NCBI GenBank assembly: GCA_027315105.1
Contig: DAHUYP010000076.1
Location: 163,857 to 227,856 of the forward strand
DNA: 64,000 nt
From: Gammaproteobacteria bacterium
Lineage (GTDB): Bacteria > Pseudomonadota > Gammaproteobacteria > Steroidobacterales > Steroidobacteraceae
Direction of reading: 5' to 3'
The position numbers and the translations under genes are program-made. Below the pieces are notes generated by a model. It was not told the DNA's origin. It was given only the letters and a program-made list of their open reading frames with translations, and searched no databases. Position 1 is the first letter of the stretch. Each line of letters opens with the position of its first letter. Of the stretch, positions 27,460-36,344 are shown one piece after another.

Positions 27460-28041
27460 ATGGGTCTCATCTACCTGGTTCGCCACGGACGTACGGCGCC
27501 GCAGCCCGCGAACCCACGGGATCCGGAGCTCGGTCCGGACGGTCAGCTGCAGGCCCATGCCGTGGCCCGGGCTCTCGATGCGCGGGTTCAGCGCCCGTTG
27601 CCGATCCTGACCAGCCCGTTGCGGCGCTGTCGCGAAACCGCCGCACCACTGGCTTCCCTGTGGAAGATCGAGCCGATCATCGAGCCGCGCGTCGCCGAAG
27701 TGCCCTCTCCGATCGGCACTGAGCGGGCAGTGTGGTTCCAGCAGACCCTGGCCTCGAGCTGGCACGAGGTCGCACGGTGCGGCAACGCGCTGCAGCCCGG
27801 CTACGAGTCGCTGTTGGCCGCGTGGCGGCGGGATGTCGCCGAGGCAATTCTGGCCTGCAGCGGCGACACGGTCGTCTTTTCCCACTTCGTACCCATCAAC
27901 GTTCTCGCCGGTCTTGCACTCGGACAGAGCCGGGTGACCTGTTTGCGCCTGGACCATGCGTCGGTGACGGTGTTCGAGACGGTTGCCGGCGATGTCCGTT
28001 TGATCGAAAGCGGTCGCGAACAGGAAACCACGGTGGTTTAG
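27460..28041 (+). CDS. Histidine phosphatase superfamily protein
   Basis: 193-residue cytoplasmic phosphatase or mutase of the branch-1 histidine phosphatase family. The phospho-His motif is LVRHGRT at residues 6-12; supporting Arg in TSPLRRCRETAAPL and the second His in VVFSHFVPINVLAG complete the pocket. ATG 27460 immediately precedes the conserved strand. The substrate (sugar phosphate or other) cannot be read from sequence. Confidence 0.88.
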   Translation: MGLIYLVRHGRTAPQPANPRDPELGPDGQLQAHAVARALDARVQRPLPILTSPLRRCRETAAPLASLWKIEPIIEPRVAEVPSPIGTERAVWFQQTLASSWHEVARCGNALQPGYESLLAAWRRDVAEAILACSGDTVVFSHFVPINVLAGLALGQSRVTCLRLDHASVTVFETVAGDVRLIESGREQETTVV

Positions 28042-28170
28042 CGCGGGCGTGCGGCCGTGGCCGCGAAGCGCAATGCAGGGATCCTGGACTCACTGTCATG
28101 ATCGGCCCGTCCGGACTGCAATAGAATTCCGGACGCCCGTATCCTTCCGACGACATGGAGCATTGGCCCG

Positions 28171-29259
28171 ATGAAGTCAGTTGCCTATCGCGCCGCGATC
28201 GCGGTCAACGCCGTCCTGTTGGCGCTCGGTTGGCCGGCTCCGGCCGCCGCACAATCGACGCCGCGCCTGCGGATCACGCAGACCGTCGCGCTCGGTGCGC
28301 CGGATCGCTGGGACTACGTGGTGTTCGATCCGCCTTCCCATCGGGTCTATGTCGCGCACGGGGATCGGATCACGGTCGTCGACGGTATGGATGGCTCGAT
28401 CCTGGGGCAGGTGACAGGCTACCCGGGCGGTACCCATGGCATCGCGATCGTGGCTGCTCTGGGACGCGGATATACCGATGACGGCAGCGCCGGTGAGGCG
28501 GCGGCGTTCGATCTGAAGACCTTGAAGACGATCAAGCGCATCAAGACGGACCAGGATGCGGACGCCATCGCCTTCGATCCGGTGAGCGGTCATGTCTTCG
28601 TCATCAACGGCGATAGCGGCACGATCACGGTGATCGATCCGAAGCGAAACCGCGCCCTGGCGACGGTGCAGGTCGGCGGCCAGCTCGAATTCGCCGTCGC
28701 CGGGGACAACGGCAAGCTGTACGTCAACGGCGCGGCCCGGAGGGAGATCGTCCGCCTGGACACCCGGAGCAATCGCATCGACGCGCGCTGGCCGATTTCG
28801 ACTTGCACCAGCCCTCACGGTCTTGCAATCGACCCCGCGGGCCATCGGCTGTTCTCGAGCTGTCTCAACGACGTGCTGGTGGTCGTCGACCTCGACTCGG
28901 GAGCGACCGTGGCGACGCTGCCGATCGGTAGCGGCACGGACACCGCGGCGTTCGATCCGGTGCGCCAGCTGGTCTTCAGCTCCAACGGCCGCGACGGCAC
29001 ATTGTCGATCATCCAGCAGAAGGATCCGCAGACCTTCGTGTCGCTCGGCAGCGTGCAGACAGCCGTGTCGGGCCGCACGATGGCTATCGATCCGGTCAGC
29101 GGGCGGATCTATCTTGCGGCCGCCGAAGTCGGCGCGCCGGCGGTGCCGGGCCATGCGCTGCCGGCGGTCTCGGGCCAAGGCACGGGCGAGCCGCAACTGC
29201 CGGGCTCCGTCATCCTGCCCGGATCATTGAAGCTGCTGTTCATCGATCCGGCGCCCTGA
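28171..29259 (+). CDS. Exported YncE-like beta-propeller protein
   Basis: 362 residues with a signal peptide (NAVLLALGWPAPAAAQ) and seven-bladed YVTN-type repeats, for example VFDPPSHRVYVAHGDRITVVD, AFDPVSGHVFVINGDSGTITVID and AIDPVSGRIYLAAAEVG. These propellers act as periplasmic binding or scaffold proteins; no catalytic residue set is evident. It stands alone with a 130-base leader. Confidence 0.88.
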   Translation: MKSVAYRAAIAVNAVLLALGWPAPAAAQSTPRLRITQTVALGAPDRWDYVVFDPPSHRVYVAHGDRITVVDGMDGSILGQVTGYPGGTHGIAIVAALGRGYTDDGSAGEAAAFDLKTLKTIKRIKTDQDADAIAFDPVSGHVFVINGDSGTITVIDPKRNRALATVQVGGQLEFAVAGDNGKLYVNGAARREIVRLDTRSNRIDARWPISTCTSPHGLAIDPAGHRLFSSCLNDVLVVVDLDSGATVATLPIGSGTDTAAFDPVRQLVFSSNGRDGTLSIIQQKDPQTFVSLGSVQTAVSGRTMAIDPVSGRIYLAAAEVGAPAVPGHALPAVSGQGTGEPQLPGSVILPGSLKLLFIDPAP

Positions 29260-29349
29260 GCGCAGATCCGCGCGGCCGCGGCAGCCGGCGAGCCAATCAC
29301 CTGTCGGGTGCGCTCGAACGCTCGCTGGCCGCCAGCCGGTTCTCGTCGA

Positions 29350-29946
29350 TCAGGCTCGACCGAGCGGCGATGCGTGTTCCCGGCGCGCGGCAGCGTACAC
29401 TTCCCGCGCCGCATCGATATTCATGAGGAAGATCCCCAGTCCCGTGACCAGATCCGGCCAGGCGGAGCGTGTCAGCGCGGTCACGGCGCCGGCGACGATG
29501 ATGGCCACGTTGGCGATGGTGTCATTGCGTGCCGAGAGAAACGCGGCACGCGTCAGATTGCCGCGGACGTGCCGCACGCGCGCGAGCAGCAGCGCGCAGC
29601 CCAGGTTGACCAGCAGCGCGCCGAGGCCCGTGAGCGTGAGGGCCAGAGGCACGGGCACATGGCCGCTTGCCCAATGCTTGCCCGCGGTCCAGAGCGTAGC
29701 GACGCCCGGCACCAGCAGCAGCAGTGCGAGAGCCTTGCCGAGGGCTGCCTGACGGCGTGCGTTCCACGCGAGCGTCACGAGGACGAGCCCGTTGAGCGCC
29801 GTGTCCTCGAGGAAATCGATGGAATCGGCGAACAGCGAAACGGAGCCGATGAGGGTCGCGACCGAAAACTCGAGGCCGAAATATGCCAGGTTCAGCGCGG
29901 CGACCAGGGCGACGGTGCGACGCAGCGAGCCGGTGTCCGCAGTCAC
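29350..29946 (-). CDS. Short CDF-like cation transporter
   Basis: 198-residue membrane protein with about six helices, resembling the transmembrane half of cation diffusion facilitators (SVATLIGSVSLFADSIDFLEDTALN, and a second acidic site NDTIANVAII). It has no C-terminal cytoplasmic domain. The metal-site histidines of classical ZitB/YiiP proteins are replaced by Asp/Asn, so the transported ion is uncertain. Compare the canonical CDF at 61159 in this window. Confidence 0.78.
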   Translation of the reverse strand: MTADTGSLRRTVALVAALNLAYFGLEFSVATLIGSVSLFADSIDFLEDTALNGLVLVTLAWNARRQAALGKALALLLLVPGVATLWTAGKHWASGHVPVPLALTLTGLGALLVNLGCALLLARVRHVRGNLTRAAFLSARNDTIANVAIIVAGAVTALTRSAWPDLVTGLGIFLMNIDAAREVYAAARREHASPLGRA

Positions 29947-30190
29947 GGCATCAGGACCGGTGTGTTCATCGATGCATGGCCACGCCCCCGCGGCCGATAT
30001 TCACATCGGATCGCGCATCCCACAAGCACGGCCCCGATCCGACGTGCGTTCGCGCCTGCAATATGTCGCATCGGTGCGCTGCGCCCGGCGTTCATGGCAC
30101 TCTCGTTCAGGTTCTGTTCAGCCGCGCGCTCGCACAGTGCGTTCGCGCCGGCACGGTGCGTCTACCGCCCACGACGCGGAGGGAATCGCG

Positions 30191-31111
30191 ATGCCAATCA
30201 CGTTTCGCCACTGGGTGCTCGGTGGCGTGTTGATTACCGGGACTTTCGGCCTCACGGCGTGCGGCGGTGGCGGCGGCAGCGCCGCCGGCAGCGGCATGGG
30301 GCAGATGCGCCTGGCGGTCGCCGATGCCCCGGTTGACGGCGCGCAGCAGGTGGTCGTCGAATTCACCGGCGTGCAGCTGGTTCCGGCCAACGGCCAGGCG
30401 GTCGACATCACGTTTGCCGCGCCAAGCACCATCGATCTTCTCAATCAGAGCGGGACCGCGTCCGCGCAACTGTTCGACCAGCCGATTCCCGTGGGGGACT
30501 ACGGACAGATTCGATTGATGGTGGTGGCGGACGGTGATCCGAGCCACTCCTACATCGTGCTCGCGGACGGCACGATGCACGGACTGCAGGTGCCGAGTGG
30601 GTCGCAGACCGGACTGAAGCTGGTCTCCGGCTTCACCGTGCCGAGCAGCGGTGTGGTCGACTACACGATCGACTTCGACTTGCGGCAGGCAATCACCTGT
30701 CCGCCCGGGCAGGCCCCGGCCTGCTTTCTCAAGCCCGCCCTGCGCCTGGTGGACGACACGACGGTCGGCAATATTCAGGGCACCGTGGCGGCGACGGCGG
30801 TTCCGGCAGGCTGCACGCCGGGCGTGTACCTGTACGCGGGCACGGTCACCAGCCCCGAAGACATGAACAGTGCCGCCGCTTCCACCGATACCAACCAGCC
30901 GCTGACTTCGAAGGTTCCGGTGCTGGCACCGACCGGTGGCTATTACTACCAGTTCACCTTCCTGCCGCCGGGGACCTATACGATTGCGTTCACCTGCCAG
31001 GCGGCCCTGGACAACCCTGATCAGCCGGACACCGGTCAAGTGAAGCTCCAGACCGTCAACACCGACGTGGTGGTCACGGCCAATCAAACGGTGACGGTGG
31101 ACATCCCGTGA
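30191..31111 (+). CDS. DUF4382-domain lipoprotein
   Basis: 306 residues: signal with lipobox LTAC followed by a Gly-rich linker, then a DUF4382 domain (MRLAVADAPVDGAQQVVVEFTGVQL) and a C-terminal Ig/transthyretin-like domain ending in TVTVDIP. Probably a surface or periplasmic binding protein of unknown role. ATG 30191 has GGAGGG seven bases upstream; longer versions of the frame run through non-coding sequence. Confidence 0.85.
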   Translation: MPITFRHWVLGGVLITGTFGLTACGGGGGSAAGSGMGQMRLAVADAPVDGAQQVVVEFTGVQLVPANGQAVDITFAAPSTIDLLNQSGTASAQLFDQPIPVGDYGQIRLMVVADGDPSHSYIVLADGTMHGLQVPSGSQTGLKLVSGFTVPSSGVVDYTIDFDLRQAITCPPGQAPACFLKPALRLVDDTTVGNIQGTVAATAVPAGCTPGVYLYAGTVTSPEDMNSAAASTDTNQPLTSKVPVLAPTGGYYYQFTFLPPGTYTIAFTCQAALDNPDQPDTGQVKLQTVNTDVVVTANQTVTVDIP

Positions 31112-31161
31112 GGTAGACCGCTTCGGATACCGGCGCCGATTTCGCGACAGCGGGATTGCGA

Positions 31162-32946
31162 TCAGCGCCGGCTCAGGCCGCAGCGGCGAAACCAGAAGAT
31201 GCGCTCCCGGCGTTCCTCCTCCTCGTGCAGCATCTGCGCAGGCTTGAGGAGGTCGCTGCGGCTGACGATCCCGATCAGCCGGCGTGAGTCGGGAGCGTCG
31301 ACCACCGGCAGGCGCTCGAAGCCGCCGGCCGCCAGGCGCGATGCCGCCGCGCGACAGGTGTCACCGGGCGTCACGAAGGCCGCCGCCGCGGCGGGCAGAG
31401 TGCGTGACAGCGGCTGCTCCAGGACTTCACGCGGCAGCGCGCGCAGCACGGTGCGATCGAGCATGCCGAGCAGCCGATGGTCCTGGACCACCGGATAGGC
31501 GCGGTGCTGCTGATCGGCGCCGAAGTGACTGCGCATCGCCTCCAGCGCCGAGTGCGAGCCCGGGATGGCGAGCACCTTGCGCGTCATGATTTCGTCGATG
31601 AAATGCCGCTCGAGCGGGTCAACGCCGAGCTCGCGAACCACGTGGCGGCCGCGGCGCGCGATCTTCTCGGTCAGGATCGAGCGCGGCATGACGATGACAC
31701 TGAAGCCGTATGCGATGGCGCAACCGAGGATGGTCGGTAGAAAGGCGTTGACGTCGTGCGTGAGACCAAAGGCGAATGCGACTGCCGTCAATGGCGCGCG
31801 CATGGTTCCGCCCAGCATCGCCGCCATGCAGACCAGCGCCCAGAGCTGCGGTCCGCCGCCCGGCAGCCAGTCCCCGAGGACCGAGCCCAGTCCCGCGCCG
31901 ATCATCAGCAGCGGTGCCAGTACGCCGCCGGAGGTGCCGGAGGCCAAGGCGATGATCCAGATGCAGGATTTGACCAGCAGCAAACCCAGTGCCGCAGGCA
32001 GCGACAGATGATGCTGCAGCAGATCGGCGATGACGTCGTAGCCGACGCCGAGCGCGCGAGGCTGGATCAGCCCGCCCACACCGACCGCGAGGCCGGCCAG
32101 CGCCGGCCACCACATCCAATGCAACCGCAGGCGACCGAACCAATCTTCGGCGCGGTAGAGCAGCCGGGTCATCAGGGCCGATGCCGCCCCACTGACAAGA
32201 CCGGCCGCGCAGCATGAGAACATCGCGGCAGCCGTCGGCTCGGCGGTCTGCAGCGGGAACAACGGACCTGTGCCGGCCCAGAGGGGGCGTAGAAATCCGG
32301 CCACGGCGCAGCTCACGGCAACCGGCAACAGGCTGCGGGGCCGCAGCTCGAACAGCAGCAGCTCCACCGCCAGCAGCACGGCGGCCAGGGGCGTGCCGAA
32401 CACGGCCGTCATGCCCGCGCAGGCGCCCGCGACCAGCAGCACCTTGCGTTCGGCGGCCGTCAGATGCAATGCCTGCGCGAGCAGCGACGCGGCCGCGCCT
32501 CCGGTCATGATGATCGGGCCCTCGGCGCCGAAGGGGCCGCCGCTGCCGATCGCGATCGCGGATGACAGGGGCTTGAGGATGGCGATCTTGGGCGACATGC
32601 GGCTCTTGCCGAACAGGATCGACTCGATCGCTTCCGGTATCCCGTGGCCGCGGATCTTCTCGCTGCCATAACGTGCCATGAGGCCGATGATCAGCCCGCC
32701 GATGGCCGGCACGACCATGACCAGCGGCCCGAGCCGATTGTCCGCCGGCGGGCGCGCCGCGAGCGAGATCGACTGGAAGAAGAACAGGTTGGTGAACAGT
32801 CGGATCGCGCCAAGCAATGCCGCCGCGCCCAGGCTGCTCACGCCGCCGATGATCAACGCGACGGCCGACAACACGAGCATGCGGGTGTCGGCGGCAAAAT
32901 CGCTGCCGCGAGCGGTCACCTCGGCGCGCGTACCCTCAACTGACAC
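31162..32946 (-). CDS. ClC-type chloride channel/antiporter with CBS domains
   Basis: 594-residue membrane protein of the ClC family. Motifs: the selectivity loop GSGGPFGAEGP, GKSRMSP before it, GACAGMTAVFGTPLAAVL, and SGTSGGVLAPLLMIG. A pair of CBS domains follows (MTRKVLAIPGSHSALEAM...; VTPGDTCRAAASRLAAGGFERLPVV). The glutamate gate lies in GAEGP. GTG 32946 overlaps the MarR stop by 11 bases, implying translational coupling; GTG 32919 or ATG 32880 just before helix 1 are alternatives. The channel is probably controlled by the MarR gene and its operator. Confidence 0.9.
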   Translation of the reverse strand: MSVEGTRAEVTARGSDFAADTRMLVLSAVALIIGGVSSLGAAALLGAIRLFTNLFFFQSISLAARPPADNRLGPLVMVVPAIGGLIIGLMARYGSEKIRGHGIPEAIESILFGKSRMSPKIAILKPLSSAIAIGSGGPFGAEGPIIMTGGAAASLLAQALHLTAAERKVLLVAGACAGMTAVFGTPLAAVLLAVELLLFELRPRSLLPVAVSCAVAGFLRPLWAGTGPLFPLQTAEPTAAAMFSCCAAGLVSGAASALMTRLLYRAEDWFGRLRLHWMWWPALAGLAVGVGGLIQPRALGVGYDVIADLLQHHLSLPAALGLLLVKSCIWIIALASGTSGGVLAPLLMIGAGLGSVLGDWLPGGGPQLWALVCMAAMLGGTMRAPLTAVAFAFGLTHDVNAFLPTILGCAIAYGFSVIVMPRSILTEKIARRGRHVVRELGVDPLERHFIDEIMTRKVLAIPGSHSALEAMRSHFGADQQHRAYPVVQDHRLLGMLDRTVLRALPREVLEQPLSRTLPAAAAAFVTPGDTCRAAASRLAAGGFERLPVVDAPDSRRLIGIVSRSDLLKPAQMLHEEEERRERIFWFRRCGLSRR

Positions 32947-33337
32947 GGGTGACCCGAAATACGTCGCGCAGCGACTGCAGCTCATCGCGGTGACGTCGAG
33001 CGATGCGCTCGGCCAGCCGTCGGCCGCGGTCGGTGAGGTGCACTTCGATGCGGCGGGCATCTTCCTCGTTGCGTCGCTTGCCGACGAGGCGTAAGGCGAC
33101 GCAGCGGTTCACCAGGGCGGCGGTGCCGTGCGGGCTCGCCTGCAGGCGCTGCGCCAGATCGCCCACGGTGGCCCATTCCCGGCCGGCGAAGCCTCTGATG
33201 TGCAGCAGCAGCAGGTACTGCGTGGGCGTGATGCCGGCGTTGCGCGCAGCCCGTTCGCTGAAGCGAAGGAAGCGCGCCAGCTGCGAGCGAAAATTGGACA
33301 GCGCGATGTACTGCTGCTTCGATAGCATGCCGATCAC
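32936..33337 (-). CDS. MarR-family regulator
   Basis: 133-residue winged-helix dimer. Visible parts are helix 1 (YIALSNFRSQLARFLRF), the recognition region ATVGDLAQRLQASPHGTAALVNRCVALRLV and the wing RRNEEDARRIEVHLTDRGRRLAERI. It begins 26 bases from a perfect 7-bp inverted repeat (33364-33382) that is a natural autoregulatory operator. Start ATG 33337, or 33328. It is co-transcribed with the ClC gene. Confidence 0.92.
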   Translation of the reverse strand: MIGMLSKQQYIALSNFRSQLARFLRFSERAARNAGITPTQYLLLLHIRGFAGREWATVGDLAQRLQASPHGTAALVNRCVALRLVGKRRNEEDARRIEVHLTDRGRRLAERIARRHRDELQSLRDVFRVTRVS

Positions 33338-33363
33338 TCGAATGGACCTGGGTATCCGAGAAA

Positions 33364-33382
33364 TATATCATGGCGTGATATA
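33364..33382. promoter_or_regulatory. Inverted repeat, probable MarR operator
   Basis: TATATCA-N5-TGATATA, perfect 7-base arms with a 5-base spacer, 26 bases upstream of the marR ATG and in an AT-rich patch that could hold the -10 element. Size and place fit a MarR dimer site. Confidence 0.65.
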
Positions 33383-33590
33383 AATGATCGTTGATGGGCG
33401 CGAACTGCGAACCGCGTCGCGGAGCCCCGGCAAGGCCGCGTGGCGCGGTGGTCGCGGGGCTTGCTGGCCGAACGTCGCTATGCTATGAACGCCCGGGTCG
33501 GGCAGATGGCCGACCGGAGGCGCTGGGTTCCAGCAGACGAAGGCGAGCTATGGCGCAATGCCGGCCAGTGAGGCCGGGGGATGCGAGTCT

Positions 33591-34100
33591 ATGGGCGATC
33601 CGACGAAAAAGGATGGCGCGCCGAGAGCATTCAGCTCGCCGGCCTGCTCGATGCATGAGGCGCCCGACGCCTATATGGGCTACGCCGCAGCGCCGGAACT
33701 GCACGACTTTCTCAACGAACTGCTCGAAGCGGAGCGCGCCGGTGCGCGTGTGACTCTCGAGAGCGCAAGGGCGGCGCACGAGGTGCGGTTCGCGGATCTG
33801 CTGCGGGCGATTCATCGCGACGAGGCGCGATGGTGCGCCATGCTGGCTCGCCATCTCGAGGCGCGCGGCGCGACGCCGTCGACGAAGGTAGGCGCGTTCT
33901 ACGACAAGGCGATGGCGATCGCCGACCTGCGGGAGCGCATCGTGTTCCTCAATCGCGGCCAGGGCTGGGTGGCGCGAAAGTTGCGCGAAATGCTGCCGCG
34001 AGTGCGCGATGAGGCGCTGCGGGCGGATCTCGCGCAGATGCTGGGTTCGCACGAGAGCAACATCGCGCTCGCGAATGACCTGGCGCGCGGCGCGCCGTAA
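33591..34100 (+). CDS. DUF6306 family protein (ferritin-like helices)
   Basis: 169-residue, mostly helical protein with YMGYAAAPELHDFLNELLEAERAGARV, HRDEARWCAMLARHL and VFLNRGQGWVARKLREMLP. I recognise the wording from the DUF6306 group next to metabolic genes; Glu/His pairs resemble a ferritin-like bundle, but metal binding is unproven. Start ATG 33591; ATG 33651 is an alternative just before the conserved part. It precedes folD in the same direction. Confidence 0.65.
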   Translation: MGDPTKKDGAPRAFSSPACSMHEAPDAYMGYAAAPELHDFLNELLEAERAGARVTLESARAAHEVRFADLLRAIHRDEARWCAMLARHLEARGATPSTKVGAFYDKAMAIADLRERIVFLNRGQGWVARKLREMLPRVRDEALRADLAQMLGSHESNIALANDLARGAP

Positions 34101-34189
34101 TCCTTCGTTGACGCGCGCCGAATCCGAGCTCGGGTCAGGTCATGGTGTCGGCGCGGCGCCCGATCGCGTACCAGCAGGCTAGAGCGCTC

Positions 34190-35035
34190 ATGGCGGCAAC
34201 CGTGCTCGATGGGAAGGCATTGGCCGGCCAGCTGGAAATGGAGCTGTCGGCCCGCATTCGGACCATGAAAGCGCGAGCTCAGGGGCTGGTGCCGGCCCTG
34301 GCGATCATGCGGGTCGGGGGCGATGCCCGCTCCGCGGCTTATGTCAGGATGAAGATTGACGCTTGCCGACGGGTCGGGATGCAGTCGGTGGCCGTGGCCC
34401 TGGAAGCGTCCATCACCACCGGCGAACTGCTGACGCAGCTCGACAGGCTCAATGCCGATCCGACGGTTCACGGCATCTTTCTTCAATATCCCGTTCCGCC
34501 GCATATCGATGAACGCCGGTGTTTTGATCGAATCGCGTTCGAGAAGGATGTGGACGGGGTCAGCGCGCTCGGATTCGGCGCCATGGCGATGAATGAAGGC
34601 GCGTTCGGCTGCGCTGCATCGCTCGGAATCATGCGGCTGCTGCAGCACCATGGAATCAGGGTGGCCGGATTGCACGCCGTGGTAGTGGGCCGCAGTCCGA
34701 CGTTCGGAAAACCCATGGCGATGATGTTGCTCAACGCAGATGCGACGGTCACCGTCTGTCATTCGAAGTCGCACGGCCTGCAGCAGATCGTCGGATCGGC
34801 GGACATCCTGGTGGTTGCCGGCGACGAGCCTGGTCTGATCCGCGGATCGTGGGTCAGGCGGGGGGCGGTGCTGATCGACGCCGGCTATTGCTCCGGGGGC
34901 ATCGGCGACATCGAGATGAGCCAGGCCATCGACAGGTGTTCGGCCTACACGCCGGTACGGGGCGGGGTGGGGCCCATGACGATCGCGACACTGATGGCGC
35001 AGACCGTCGATGCCGCCGAGAAGATCGGACGATAG
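34190..35035 (+). CDS. folD: Variant FolD (methylene-THF dehydrogenase/cyclohydrolase)
   Basis: 281-residue protein aligning with FolD. Catalytic Tyr51 and Lys55 (AAYVRMK), Gln99 and Asp122 (EKDVDG) are present, as is GGVGPMT. The family motif QLPLP reads QYPVP, the PxTPxG folate/NADP segment reads GCAASLG, and the strand after the cofactor site reads DAGYCSGGIGD instead of the usual VGIN form. It may be a paralogue with changed cofactor or folate preference. Start ATG 34190 aligns with the usual FolD N-terminus. Confidence 0.82.
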   Translation: MAATVLDGKALAGQLEMELSARIRTMKARAQGLVPALAIMRVGGDARSAAYVRMKIDACRRVGMQSVAVALEASITTGELLTQLDRLNADPTVHGIFLQYPVPPHIDERRCFDRIAFEKDVDGVSALGFGAMAMNEGAFGCAASLGIMRLLQHHGIRVAGLHAVVVGRSPTFGKPMAMMLLNADATVTVCHSKSHGLQQIVGSADILVVAGDEPGLIRGSWVRRGAVLIDAGYCSGGIGDIEMSQAIDRCSAYTPVRGGVGPMTIATLMAQTVDAAEKIGR

Positions 35036-35092
35036 ATCGACACGACGTCACGGCTGGGTGCGGGACAGGTGCATTCGGGAGCGATTTGACTC

Positions 35093-36262
35093 ATGGCCTG
35101 CCGGTTGTTCGCCAATGGATTCAGGCCGGCCTTCCTGGCCGCAGGACTTGCCGCGCTGCTGCTCGTACCGGCCTGGATAGCTGTGCTGGTGTTCGGCGCG
35201 CCGCTGGGCAGCTCCTGGCCTCCGACGCTGTGGCACGCGCATGAGATGCTGTTCGGCTTCGTCGGGGCCGCGATCTCGGGCTTCCTGCTGACCGCGGTGC
35301 CGAGCTGGACTGGCCGACGCGGTTTCGCGGGACCGCCGCTCGTGATCCTGCTGGCGCTATGGCTGTGCGCGCGCGTGCTCATCGCCAGCTCCGCCGCCTG
35401 GCCGGCTGCGGTGGTGTCGGTGGTGGATATCGCATTCCTGCTGGTGCTCGCGGGACTCGTGGCGCGGCCGTTGCTGCGGGCGCGAAATCGCAACACGCCG
35501 CTGCTGCTGGTGCTCCTGCTCTTGGCGCTGTGCAACGGCGTGTTCCATTGGTCGTTGGCGCACCACGACCCGGTGACGGCATCGCACGCGCTGCGGGTCG
35601 GCATCGACATCGCGCTGGTGCTGGTCACCGTCATCGGCGGACGCATCGTGCCGGCGTTCACGGCGAACGCCTTGCGCGCGACCGGCCGTGAGGTTCGGCT
35701 GCGGGCGTGGCCGGGCGTGGGCGGTGCGGCCGTTGCGGTGATGGTGGCCGTGGCACTGACGGATCTGTTTCGGCCCGACGGCCGCGCCGCCGGCATCCTG
35801 GCCGGGGTCGCTGCCGCCATCCAGGCCGCGCGATTGCTGCAATGGCGTTCCGCCGCGGTACTTCGATATCCGATCCTCTGGGTGCTGCACCTGGGTTACG
35901 CATGGTTGCCGCTGGGACTGGCGCTGCGATGCGTGGCGCAACTGGGCGGGCTTGCGGCCTCCGCTTTCTGGCTGCATGCGCTGACGGTGGGTGCGCTGGG
36001 GACGATGATCCTCGGTGTGATGACGCGGGTAGCGCTGGGACATACCGGCCGGCCGCTGGTGGTCGATCCGCTGATTACCGTGGCCTACGTTCTGCTGCTG
36101 GCGGCGGGACTCGTGCGCGTCTTCGGACTCGCCGTGCTGGGGGTCGATTATTCCACCGTCATCGTGGCGAGCGCGGGGCTCTGGACCTGCGCGTTCGCGC
36201 TCTATCTCTATGTGTACGTGCCGATTCTGTGGTCGCCGCGAGCCGACGGCAAACCCGGTTGA
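35093..36262 (+). CDS. nnrS: NnrS-family heme/copper membrane protein
   Basis: 389-residue protein with about 12 membrane helices. The N-terminal FRPAFLAAGLAALLLVP and WHAHEMLFGFVGAAISGFLLTAVPSW are the NnrS signatures, with His in HAHEM and in FHWSLAHH and GHTGRPL. NnrS proteins protect against nitric oxide stress. A GGGAG Shine-Dalgarno-like sequence lies 11 bases upstream. No nitrite or NO reductase gene is in the window. Confidence 0.9.
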   Translation: MACRLFANGFRPAFLAAGLAALLLVPAWIAVLVFGAPLGSSWPPTLWHAHEMLFGFVGAAISGFLLTAVPSWTGRRGFAGPPLVILLALWLCARVLIASSAAWPAAVVSVVDIAFLLVLAGLVARPLLRARNRNTPLLLVLLLLALCNGVFHWSLAHHDPVTASHALRVGIDIALVLVTVIGGRIVPAFTANALRATGREVRLRAWPGVGGAAVAVMVAVALTDLFRPDGRAAGILAGVAAAIQAARLLQWRSAAVLRYPILWVLHLGYAWLPLGLALRCVAQLGGLAASAFWLHALTVGALGTMILGVMTRVALGHTGRPLVVDPLITVAYVLLLAAGLVRVFGLAVLGVDYSTVIVASAGLWTCAFALYLYVYVPILWSPRADGKPG

Positions 36263-36344
36263 GTCCGGGGCGGCGGACGGATCTGGAGCGCGCTGGACCA
36301 TTTCATCTCGACCGCAACGGCGCCGGCTACGAGCGCCGTGTTGC

